Part shown: piece by piece, positions 26,015 through 34,842 of the stretch
How positions within the stretch are numbered: position 1 is the stretch's first letter
Layout of the letters: each line of letters opens with the position of its first letter
DNA from: Rhynochetos jubatus
Taxonomy: Eukaryota > Chordata > Aves > Eurypygiformes > Rhynochetidae
DNA length: 64,000 bases
NCBI GenBank assembly: GCA_027574665.1
Contig: CM050690.1
Span: 36,277,357-36,341,356, forward strand
Direction: 5' to 3'
The notes under the pieces: generated by a model
Seen by the model: only the letters and a program-made list of their open reading frames with translations
The model's database searches: none
What the model was told of the DNA's origin: nothing
Program-made: the position numbers and the translations under genes

Positions 26015-26955
26015 TGACTGGTTAACAGCTTCGTCAGTCACAGGCACAGTGGGATTGAATGCACCCTCAGCAAGTCTGATGATGACACCAAGCTGTGTGG
26101 TGCAGTTGACATGCTGGAGGGAAAGGATGCCATCCAGAGGGACCTGGATAGGCTGGAGAGGTGGGCCTCTGCCAACCTCATGGAGTTCAACAAGGCCAAG
26201 TGCAAGGTCCTGCACATGGATTGGGGCAATCCCAAACACAAGTACTGGCTGGGTAGAGAATGGATTGAGAGCAGCCCTGAGGAGAAAGAGTTGGGGGTAT
26301 TGGTGGATGAAAAGCTGGACATGAGCCAGCAGTGTGTGCTGGCAGCCCAGAAAGCCAACCGTATCCTGGACTGTATCAGGAGAAGCGTGGCCAGCAGGTC
26401 AAAGGAGGGGATTCTCCCCCTCTACTCTACTCTTGTAAGACCTCACCTGGAGTACTGTGTCCAGCTGTGGAGCTGTCAGCATAAAAAGAACAGACAATTG
26501 ACCAGTTGGAGCAAGTCTGGAGGAGGGCAATGAAGACCATCAGAGGGCTGGAGCACCTGTTCTATGAAGAAAGACTGAGAGAATTAGGCTTGTTCAACCT
26601 GGAAAAGAGAAGGCTCCAGGGAAACCTTATAGTGGCCTTCCAGTACCTGAAGGAGTGCAACAAAGCTGGAGGGGGGTTTTTTACAAAGGCCTGTAGTGAC
26701 AGGAAAATATTTAAATTGAAAGTGAGTATATGTAGATGAGATATCGAGAAGAAGTTCTTCATGGAGAGAGTGGTAAGGCACTGGAACAGGTTACCCAGGA
26801 AAGTTGTGGATGCCCCATCCCTGGAAGTTACCCAGGCTGGATGAGGCTTTGAGCAACCTGGTCTAGTGAAAAGTGTCCCTGCCCATAACAGGGGGGTTGG
26901 GACTAGATGATCTTAAAGGTCCTTTCCAACCCAAACCATTCTATGATCCTATGAA
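26015..26955 (+). mobile_element. CR1 LINE, 5'-truncated
   Basis: About 940 bp from the RT region around motif C through the ORF2 end and 3' UTR to the octamer tail 'ccattctatgatcctatga'. The 5' boundary is approximate: 'ttaacagcttcgtcagtcac' at about 26019-26040 corresponds to 'tttaacatgtttgtcagtga' in the copy at 40 kb. No target duplication is seen. At DNA level it is very close to the copy at 39.9-41.5 kb, so both belong to one CR1 subfamily. Confidence 0.97.
26048..26860 (+). pseudogene. CR1 ORF2 RT C-terminal half, frameshifted
   Basis: Conceptual reading starts at SGIECTLSK just before RT motif C and continues through [36 protein letters not shown] and [17 protein letters not shown] (frame of 26111-26533). 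A shift near 26490 moves it to another frame with KTIRGLEHL and [17 protein letters not shown] (26506-26739), and a further break precedes KKFFMERVVRHWNRLPR. Motif C reads SDDD instead of the usual FADD: the two catalytic Asp remain, the two preceding residues are changed (26075-26086). The endonuclease domain and RT motifs A and B are absent because of 5' truncation. It is non-functional. Confidence 0.92.
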
Positions 26956-27675
26956 AGTTATGTTAAATATGTTATTCTTTCATTCATCACATGAACACCT
27001 CTCTGTATGATGTCTATACGTCTGTATGGATGAACATATATTGACAGTAACATCATAGCAATGCTGTTAAATTTTTAGCCAAGACTACTCACTTGTGCCA
27101 TGTTTGGAAGTTAATACAGAATTCTGTTTAGTCATCACGAGTGATGAATTTTCTTATTTCAGTGATATTGCCTGTAGCAAAATGATGAATAAAGGCATAA
27201 TTGGTGTATTAAGAAAAGGAAACACAAGTTGTGTAGGTCCTGATGCTATGGACTTTGAAATATAATTAGAAAGTGTACATATATAAGGGAATTTTTAGTC
27301 CAATATTACTTTATTGTCTTGTTTCATCACATCAGTAGCCTTTTTCTGTGTCTAAATGATTAAATACTTAATGAAATATATTAATATAAAATTTTATGTT
27401 GATGAAAAACATAGCATTCATTTCTGGTGCTGTATCAGTGTATCATGAGATTTACTTTTTGATCTCTGGCAGCACAATAGAATCTGAATAAGGTCAGGAC
27501 AACTGAAAGAATAATTTCTCAACAGAAATTCCTGTGTTTCATGGTTTGATGCTTTCTTGTTAAAGGTATAAAGGCAATGTGGAGATTTTGCTATGAGTTC
27601 TGGCATCAACATTATATTGGAGCTGACAGAAACAAAGGTGTTGGTGTTTCATTTATTAAATAATAGAAATTTTTG

Positions 27676-27693
27676 TTAATTAATTAATTAATT
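27676..27693. repeat. (TTAA)n simple repeat
   Basis: Four and a half units of TTAA. A similar short TTAA run lies near 60307-60320. Confidence 0.8.
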
Positions 27694-28307
27694 GAAGGTG
27701 CATAAACAGAAAGAGGTAAAACTGACAGGAGACTCTTTTGTAAACACTTCAGAGGATGTAAAACACCAAAACACTCCCAAATGCACTTTCAGAGAGAACA
27801 GATTTTTCTAGGCACAAAAGAAAACAGGAGTGTCCAGGACTAAAACCTGACGAGAACTTTTATTTGCTTATCACCCTGCACTCCCTTTGATAAAGCTGTA
27901 CATATATTTAAAAAAAGTTACATTATGTCATTCTGCTCACTACTGACCACACTTCCTAAGGACATCTTCCAAGCATTGGATCCAGTTAAGCCTGATGAGA
28001 ACTGCAACAATTATATAGTAAATCCAAGCATAGGATCATTGAAACCCAAAGATATTGTAGGTTTCCACATGAACAGTAGTAACAATCTATGAAATCTTCT
28101 TGATTATCCTAAATTCTTAACAGCCTTGTATTTGATTGCTTTTGTCCAATTCTTAACATAGTATTTTCTAGATGATATTAAGGGGAAAAAAAAGCATCAA
28201 AATGATACTTTTTGGTTAGAATGCTCTCAGTTGGATCACTAGGGAAAGTCACATGAAATTGACCTCTATGATAGAGCTCAATTAATATTTAGATGCTTTT
28301 CTGCCTC

Positions 28308-28326
28308 ACTTACTAAATTAGTAAGT
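28308..28326. repeat. 19-bp palindrome
   Basis: ACTTACTAA and its reverse complement TTAGTAAGT flank a single central A. It is a perfect inverted repeat with 9-bp arms. No associated gene or element. Confidence 0.85.
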
Positions 28327-28507
28327 AAATATTGTTTCAACCTAAATCAGGTATCATTAACAGTATAGTCAAAAATCTTACACAAAATCTTCTCTGTCTG
28401 GTACTTTTCATCTAGAGGTCTCTCAAGAACTGTCTTTAATGGTGGTAGGTACCTTGACTTCTGTGTAATTTCTTTGGATATATAACAGGCTTCAGTATAT
28501 TGATGTT

Positions 28508-28573
28508 GACTTTTCTTTCAGTGAGCTCTGTGTATCTTTAAAATCAAAACCAAAGAAAAGTCGCTCACTGAAA
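28508..28573. repeat. Compound inverted repeat with swapped blocks
   Basis: Two overlapping 11-mers, GACTTTTCTTT (28508-28518) and TTTCAGTGAGC (28516-28526), each recur as exact reverse complements immediately side by side: AAAGAAAAGTC (28552-28562) and GCTCACTGAAA (28563-28573). The order of the two inverted copies is the opposite of what a simple inverted duplication would give. Two mutually exclusive 11-bp stems could form. It fits a local template-switch event better than chance. Confidence 0.8.
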
Positions 28574-31170
28574 ATAAAACAATCCATTAACTCTTCCAAA
28601 GAAATACATGCACAGAGGTGTTTGCTTAGTGTAGAAAGCTGTCACTGAACAAACTCACAATTGACTTACACCCCAGCAAAATTGTTCATTTTCCTCAGGA
28701 AATGGAAGAGAAGGTGAAAATGAAGACCTTGTCCAAACACAAACCCACTTGCAATGAAGTGTGAATTCCACAGATTAAAGGAGTGGTCTGGCAAGCTCAG
28801 TTTCAAACAAGTTTAAACAACAGTACATAGATTTTATTATTGGATCTAAAATTGGTACTAGACTTAGCAACCTTATTAGGCCTTTATTTTCATAAAATAA
28901 AACTGTTATTCCACCATACTAATCTGAGACAATTTCTGCACTGATGATTTTGACAGAAGGCTTATGAGCAATGTGTGAAGTTCTTCTCACAAATATATGC
29001 ATTAATTTACATATTCAACTCTCTATTTTATGCTTCACCAATAAGTTTAAGACATACTGAAAACTCTAAATGCAATGGCTTACTGGGAAGGAAAAAAAAA
29101 ACCCCAAAGGAACACCTTCAACACTGCAGTGAAATCTTAGGTAGTCTTCCACTTTCAGAAGAAAAAAAGAATTGTTTATGCTGCAAAAATCATCGGGGTT
29201 GCCTTGAAATACCATGTATGTTTTGACCAAATTTCGATTTTCACAAGATGTTACAGGAAGACATTTTAACACACAGTTACATTCAGCAGTGGACATTCAG
29301 AACAAGTTTCCTAAAGATCATGAAGTTTTTCCAAAGAAAATATCTAACAAATCCACTTAGGAAAGTATCTCATGTTCAAATAAAAAAATAGAGTTTATAA
29401 ATAGGATAAATAAATAGGACTTTATAATATGTAATGTTCTCCCACTAAATATGTTTGGTTAATTTGAACAAGGAGAAAAAAAACTCAAGGAAACTCAGTT
29501 CCAGGGAAAAAAAGAAACTGAAGCAGTAGTTTCAATTATTTTCAATATGTCACAAATTCCTGAATTAATTTTAGCATGTAGATAAGGAAAATAGGAAGAA
29601 TGTTAGAAGAAGGACAGGCCAAAGGAAGCAGGTAATCATCGGTATCCTGCTCCTATTGAGAACAGTAAGTGTAATTCTGAAATATGCCATCCCATTTCCT
29701 CAAAATATTCTTGCTAACTCTTCATTTAAGTAGAAGTTATTAATCAGAAAATTTAGATACTGGTTATAGTCATAGGACTACGGTATCCTGCACTACATTT
29801 TAAGAATACAGTTTCTAGGTACTTTTGATAGCCACTGGATTTTAGAAGATAATTGGAGGCTTAGGGAGTCTAAGGGAGTATGCTTCAAATGTGAGGAACA
29901 AAAGGATACATGCAAGAAAATAAAAGGTGGAGAAATAAGAGGAAAAAGGAAAAAATCAGCAAACAATTGAATATTTTCTGTGAAGTCGCATGGAGCAGAT
30001 TGTAATGGAAAAAAGTTTACTTTAATGGGCTTTCTTCAGTTTTGTACAGATATGACAGTATGCCTATATTAGCCTGAGTGAAATCTCACCAAAAGAAAAT
30101 CCTGAAAAAAGTAAAAAAAACCTGCAAATTATCATGTCACATTTCATCTAGAGTCATTTAGGATATACACTGGTATGTTTCGAAAACTCTGTGTGTGGAA
30201 GATAAGAAGGAGGCAGAAGGGGAAATGAAAGGTGCTTATGAGAATGGAAAATTTTACATACTATTTACATTGTACATTCGTAAGGAATACAACCAGTAAG
30301 CGGGAAGGATGCTTTACCAGTCAGAAATCTGGGGACCATAAACGGGCAAAAACCAGCAGACTGACTTTCACATAACAGCTAAACAGTGAAAATCAGCTGG
30401 AGGAAGTGAAGGAATGAAAGAAAGAAGATTATTTCAAATATTTTGGAGAGGGGAAGAAGATACTGGTGTTTGAAGTTAAGACCTTTTTCTGATACTTTTA
30501 ACAATATCGCACGAGTGTCAGAAGGTGTCAACATTAATGTCAATCTTCTCTCTCATTGCCTATTGTTTAACTGTTTGATAGGGGTTTTTGTTCATAAATT
30601 AGCCTAGAGCCTGGTCATATGTATGTAGGATTAAATCAGTGGAGGGATATTGTCTTTGGCAGTTTTGTAATGAACTGAAGGGAATCTGGTATATTTTCTT
30701 AACTTCGTATGCATCAAGTGTTAATTTTTCTTTGTTTGTTTGTTGCTTTAGAGTTATTTTGTTGACTGTTTTTTAAGATTATTTTTTAATAAAAGTGAGT
30801 CCACTGTTTCAGCTTGGGTTATCTTTGTATTTTACTAAGAAAATCCTTAAAACAACATTAAAAATATCACCAGATTCTTTAATTAAAGACTATGTGCATT
30901 ATCTCATTTGCTTTTTATCTTTTAATACACATCATTTTTATTTCAAATGTGGACTGGAAATTTTTATGTATTCCTAGATATTTGTGATTCAGTCTAGAAT
31001 TTCTACAAGAATATTTCAGGCTATTCCATTTAAAGTTTATCAATTTATGCTTATGGTGACCTGGACTGATCTGAACTGAACACTACAGCACCTATTCTAA
31101 AGCAGGAACAGCATTAGTTATTTTGTTTATCTGTAAATTTTGAAACCATCAAGGTGTTGTTTCTAGATGT

Positions 31171-31538
31171 GTGATTCTCCCCCTCTACTCTGCTCTGGTG
31201 AGACCCCACCTGGAGTACTGCATACAGCTCTGGGGCCCTCAACATAAGAATGACTAGGACCTGTTGCAGTGGACAGGATGAGGGATAATGGCTTTTAACT
31301 GAAAGCGGGGTACATTTACATTAGATATAAGGAGGAAATTCTTCATGATGAGAGTGGCCATGCACTGCAACAGGTTGCCCAGAGAAGTTGCCCCATCTCT
31401 GAAAGTGTTCAAGGCCAGGTTGGATGAAGCTTTGAGCAACCTGGCCTAGTGGAGGGTGTCCCTGCCCATGGCAGGGGGTCGGGACTAAATGATCTTTAAG
31501 GTCCCTTCCATGTCATAGAAACTTTCTATGATTCTATG
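31171..31538 (+). mobile_element. CR1 LINE fragment, internally deleted
   Basis: It starts at 'gtgattctccccctctac' (ORF2 C-terminal region), passes 'ggagtactgcatacagctc' and 'cataagaatgactagg', then jumps near 31265 to 'gataatggcttttaactg'. The roughly 200 bp between these points in the copies at 26 and 40 kb are missing. The 3' UTR and octamer tail ('ctatgattctatgg') are present. No reading frame is intact. Confidence 0.95.
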
Positions 31539-33139
31539 GACACATCTTAGAATGTGCTGACTGTTCCCTATCTGTGCTTATTCATGCAAATTTCGTTAAA
31601 TCACTGAGGCACTCGCTTGCACTCTGCTCAATTAGTACGTTGGAAAGCACTCAGGTTTTCCTGTAGAGTATATTTTTTCTTTGTAATACTGGCACCATAA
31701 ACCAAATGTTTCACAAACTCTTCAGTTTGGCATTCATTTACTTGAAATAAAATTGTAAAATTACTTCCTTAACTTTAATATATAAAAGAGTGAACCGTAA
31801 GAAATATCTCATATTGTAACGTATGGTTGCATTTTCTATGTGACTCATGTTAAATAATTTATCTTATAATGTTAAAGCTAATGCAGCTAGCAACATTTTC
31901 TTTCTTTGAAGTTTAACAAGATTTGAAGTGCTCTGTCCCTTAAGCCAAAGATTACAATTAGTGTGAGGCAAAAAAAAAAAAAAAAGAATTTATTACGAGC
32001 TGGGGAAAACATCTTCCAGATGCTAAAATGTATTGCTGCTTTTAGGATAAAATCTTCAGATACTCCGTGCAAGACCCTGAGAGGCACATGCATGCTAGGC
32101 ATGTATGCTCAGTCTGTGTCATCTCAGGGATCTGCTATGTCACCTTATATGGTATGTGTATGATGCTCTATCACCAACATTGAGCTTCTTTCTATTTTTG
32201 GGGGGGTATTATTTATATTTTTTGCTTGCTGTTATTTCATAAAAAGCTTGCTTCTAATAATTCTTCACTAAGTGAGGCATTCTAGGAAGAAGACTGTATC
32301 CTTCGTGGGACACATTTGAAAACCAAACATTTCTTTTTATCCTGCAAGTAAAACTAGTTTATAAAAAATGCTGTTGTTTCCCTAACTTTCATGTCAATGA
32401 TGATCCAGAAAGTGGTTTTAATTTTGAAACGTGTATTTTGTTGGATTTTTTTTGTTTGTTTTCTTTTAATCCAGAATTTTTCGAGTCAGAGCAGTTATGC
32501 TTTAGGCCAAGCAAAATATATGAATATTATTTCCTTTCCTGTCTCACTTATGAAACGTCTCATGAAAAATGAACATGCTATGCCATTTTGTTCTCATTAT
32601 AGTCGTAGCATTGTATTAAAATAATGAATGTTATTTTGCGTGTTCTTTCAAGCTTTGTAAGAAGACTGATATAGAACTAACACTTATTTCTGTTTCAAAA
32701 GGCTCAGATCACATACAAATTAACCTTGCATTAGGTTATTTTAGGTTTGCTAGTCATACTATTTCAACTATGACACATCATCTTTTCAAACTTCAGATGT
32801 AGGATCTTAGATGTCAGATAAAGCAGAGGCATTGCAATACAGTTATATATACTCTATGCCTTTTGCCATTAAATATTTCTAGCTTTTGATTTTGAAATGG
32901 AGAAATTACTGGGTACAGTCAATAATAAGTTACTCATTCAATACCCTTGTAATCCTGTAATGGTGTCAATTATTCAAAGATGCAGCTATCCATTGAAGTA
33001 GGCAGGTAGTTGGACACTTCCATCTTTAAGAGATCATTCTTAAACCATCTCTCCAAAGAACATTTTATCAAAGAAGGAAATGGTAACATCTAGGATCCAA
33101 GAAGCTCTGTTCAAATACAAGCTTTTTGACTTCAGATGG
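31539..33139. other. AT-rich sequence, no gene seen
   Basis: No recognised gene or element. It contains an A-run at 31968-31984 and a G7 run near 32201. The 77-codon frame at 32391-32624 starts in AT-rich DNA and has no recognisable motif. Confidence 0.5.
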
Positions 33140-33719
33140 TGTCATGCCAGATGGACCTGGCAACTGACACCACAGAGCTGCTCACTCACTCCTCCAGTGG
33201 TGGTATGGGGAGAGAATTGGAGAAGTAAAAGTGAAAAAACTGGTGGCTTGAGATAAAGACAGTTTAATAGGTAAAGCCAAAGCTGCACACACAAGCAAAA
33301 CCAAACAAGGAATTCATTCACCACTTCCCATCAGTGGCCTGGCGTTCAGCTCTCTCCAGGAAAGCAGAGCTCCATGACACATAACAGTTACTTGGGAAAA
33401 CAAATGTCATAATTCTGAATGTCTTCATTCTTCTCCCCCAGCTTTATATGCTGAGCATGACATCATATGGTACAGAATATAATTTTGGTCAACTGGGGTC
33501 AGTTGTCCTGGCTGTATCCCCTCCCAGCTTATTGTGCACCCCCAGCCCACTCGCTGGTAGGGTGGCTTGAGGAACAGAAAAGGCCTTGACTCTGTGTAAG
33601 CACTGCTCAGCAGGAACTAAACACATTCCTGTGTTATTAACAATGTTTCTGGCACAAACCCAAAATATACTTCACAGATACTTTGAAGAAAATTAATTGT
33701 ATCCCAGCCAAAACCAGCA
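33140..33719 (-). repeat. ERVL-like 3' LTR
   Basis: A 580-bp LTR. In sense orientation it begins TGCTGGTTTTGGCTGGGA and ends GGCATGACA. It has a TATA-type promoter block (minus strand of 33442-33450) and the U5-side word 'tgagtgagcagctctgtggt', which recurs almost unchanged near the end of the plus-strand LTR at 44.4 kb. The tail carries 'attaaactgtctttatctc', typical of avian ERVL-type LTRs. Confidence 0.82.
33442..33450 (-). promoter_or_regulatory. LTR TATA box
   Basis: In sense orientation the sequence reads ATGATGTCATGCTCAGCATATAAAG. The CATATAAAG is a TATA-type box, and the preceding TGATGTCA looks like a CRE site (TGACGTCA) after CpG decay. The same arrangement occurs in the other LTR of this element and at 43.1 kb. 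Confidence 0.55.
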
Positions 33720-33735
33720 CATTCTCCACCTCTTA
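33720..33735 (-). promoter_or_regulatory. Polypurine tract of the ERVL-like element
   Basis: On the minus strand the bases immediately before the 3' LTR read AAGAGGTGGAGAATG, a mostly purine run in the position where plus-strand DNA synthesis is primed in LTR retroelements. It supports the orientation call. Confidence 0.55.
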
Positions 33736-34136
33736 TTGTATAACATTTATGTCATGCTTACGCACCATATTATCCTATACAACTTAATTAAGCACCATTT
33801 CCCTTCCCATCCTTTCATATAAGACACATATGTTATTCCCTATGGACAATCCCTGTAAGAAACTCACAAATGTCCACTGAGTTCATTTAGTCCATGACTT
33901 TGGGCTCCATCTGTTATGAAGGTCACTCAGGACGGGAGAGCTGGTGTGTTGTGTGATTACTGTGCACCAAAGCCAGCTCAGGTTGGGTCACTGCTGCACT
34001 GGCACTGCTTCTTGTAAAGCTTATCCTCCATTGGTTCAGGTAATTCCTGGTATAGTAATTGCCATAACATGCAACTCAGATCATCAGATGCAACAATTTA
34101 AAGGTATTTCCATTATAATCTCAACCCCTGTTCAAT

Positions 34137-34157
34137 TTGGTTCAAGTTGTGGCCCCA
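34137..34157 (-). promoter_or_regulatory. Decayed primer-binding site
   Basis: On the minus strand, directly after the 5' LTR, the sequence reads TTGGGGCCACAACTTGAACC. With one extra base and several substitutions it aligns to the TGGCGCCCAACGTGGGGC-type site complementary to the 3' end of tRNA-Lys. The tRNA assignment is tentative. The position next to the LTR is the stronger evidence. Confidence 0.4.
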
Positions 34158-34160
34158 AAA

Positions 34161-34583
34161 TGGTGGGTTGAGATAAAGACAATTTAATAGGTAAAGCAGA
34201 AGCTGTGCACACAAGCAAAACAACACAGGTTCATTCACCACGTCACGTCAGCAGAAAGGTGTTCAGATATCTCCAGGAAAACAGGTTTCCTTCATGTCTA
34301 ACAGTTGCTTAGGAAGATGAACACCATCACTCCTAACATCTTGCTCGTCCTTATTCTTTCCCTACCTTTATATGCTGAGCATGATATCACATGGTCTGAA
34401 ATATCCTTTTGGTCAGCTGGGGTCAGCTGTGTCCACTCCCAGCTTCTTGTGCCCCTCCAGCCTACTCACTGGTGGGGTGGGGTGAAGAGCAGAAAAGGTT
34501 CTATGCTTTCAGCACAAATCCAAAATATAGACCCATACTAGCTATTACGAAGAAAATTAACACTATGCCAGCCAAACCCAGCA
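34161..34583 (-). repeat. ERVL-like 5' LTR, U5 end missing
   Basis: In sense orientation it starts TGCTGGGTTTGGCTGGCATA and carries the same TATA block as its partner (minus strand of 34366-34374). It stops after 'attgtctttatctcaaccc', about 95 bp short of the end seen in the left LTR. The missing part is the U5 end next to the primer-binding site. Confidence 0.8.
34366..34374 (-). promoter_or_regulatory. LTR TATA box
   Basis: Sense reading CATATAAAG preceded by TGATATCATGCTCAG, the counterpart of the block in the left LTR. The CRE-like core is further decayed (TGATATCA). Confidence 0.5.
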
Positions 34584-34732
34584 GTTAGCAAACCCAGACA
34601 GAGACAAACAAGTGCTTGCAGAAGGGAGAATAAATAATAATTTAACAGCCGTTCTAATAGTGAAGATATAGACAGTCAAAATCAAGGAAACAGTAGCTGG
34701 ATGACTTTTAAATACATTTTTATGTATTGTAG

Positions 34733-34842
34733 AATCACAGAATACTTGAGTTCAGACGAGACTTCTGAAGGTCATCTGGTCTGACCCCCTCTTCAAGCTA
34801 GGAACTACCTAAGGCCACCATGTAGTTGGAGATCCTATGAAA
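34733..34842 (-). mobile_element. Short old CR1 fragment
   Basis: Inverted CR1 3' end: 'agaatcacagaatacttgag' followed by 'gaaggtcatctggtctgacc' and 'cttcaagctaggaactacc'. This 3' UTR wording ('ggtcatctggtc') marks an older CR1 type than those at 26 and 40 kb. About 110 bp survive. Confidence 0.78.

Larger units (their letters stand above)
26956..31170. other. AT-rich sequence, no gene seen
   Basis: About 4.2 kb without recognised genes or mobile elements. It contains a (TTAA)n run at 27676-27693, a 19-bp near-palindrome at 28308-28326 and the swapped inverted block at 28508-28573. Confidence 0.5.
33720..34160 (-). other. ERVL-like internal remnant, non-coding
   Basis: The sequence between the two LTRs. 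On the minus strand it opens next to the 5' LTR with a primer-binding-site-like word and continues as leader-like sequence with 'gagctggctttggtgcac'. It ends with a purine-rich stretch directly before the 3' LTR. No frame longer than about 75 codons is open and none resembles a retroviral protein. It matches the leader region of avian ERVL-type elements as I remember it. Confidence 0.6.
33140..34583 (-). mobile_element. ERVL-like two-LTR element without genes
   Basis: Two LTR copies in the same minus orientation (33140-33719 and 34161-34583) flank only about 440 bp of internal sequence. Read on the minus strand the order is 5' LTR (right), primer-binding-site region, leader-like sequence, purine tract, 3' LTR (left). 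Outer ends have TG...CA termini. No gag, pol or env reading frame survives, so it is either a non-autonomous short element or a provirus with a large internal deletion. The outer flanking 5-mers (gatgg and gttag) do not match, so no target duplication supports a single clean insertion. The two LTRs differ at many positions, indicating age. The ERVL name rests on memory of avian LTR families. Confidence 0.8.

Noticed and set aside
32391-32624. 77-codon frame with a hydrophobic N-terminus resembling a signal peptide
   Set aside because: The hydrophobic part is a T-rich stretch (near 32440-32470), and nothing downstream is recognisable.
33944-34171. 75-codon plus-strand frame with several Cys
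   Set aside because: It is antisense to the leader of the ERVL-like element and has no recognisable domain.
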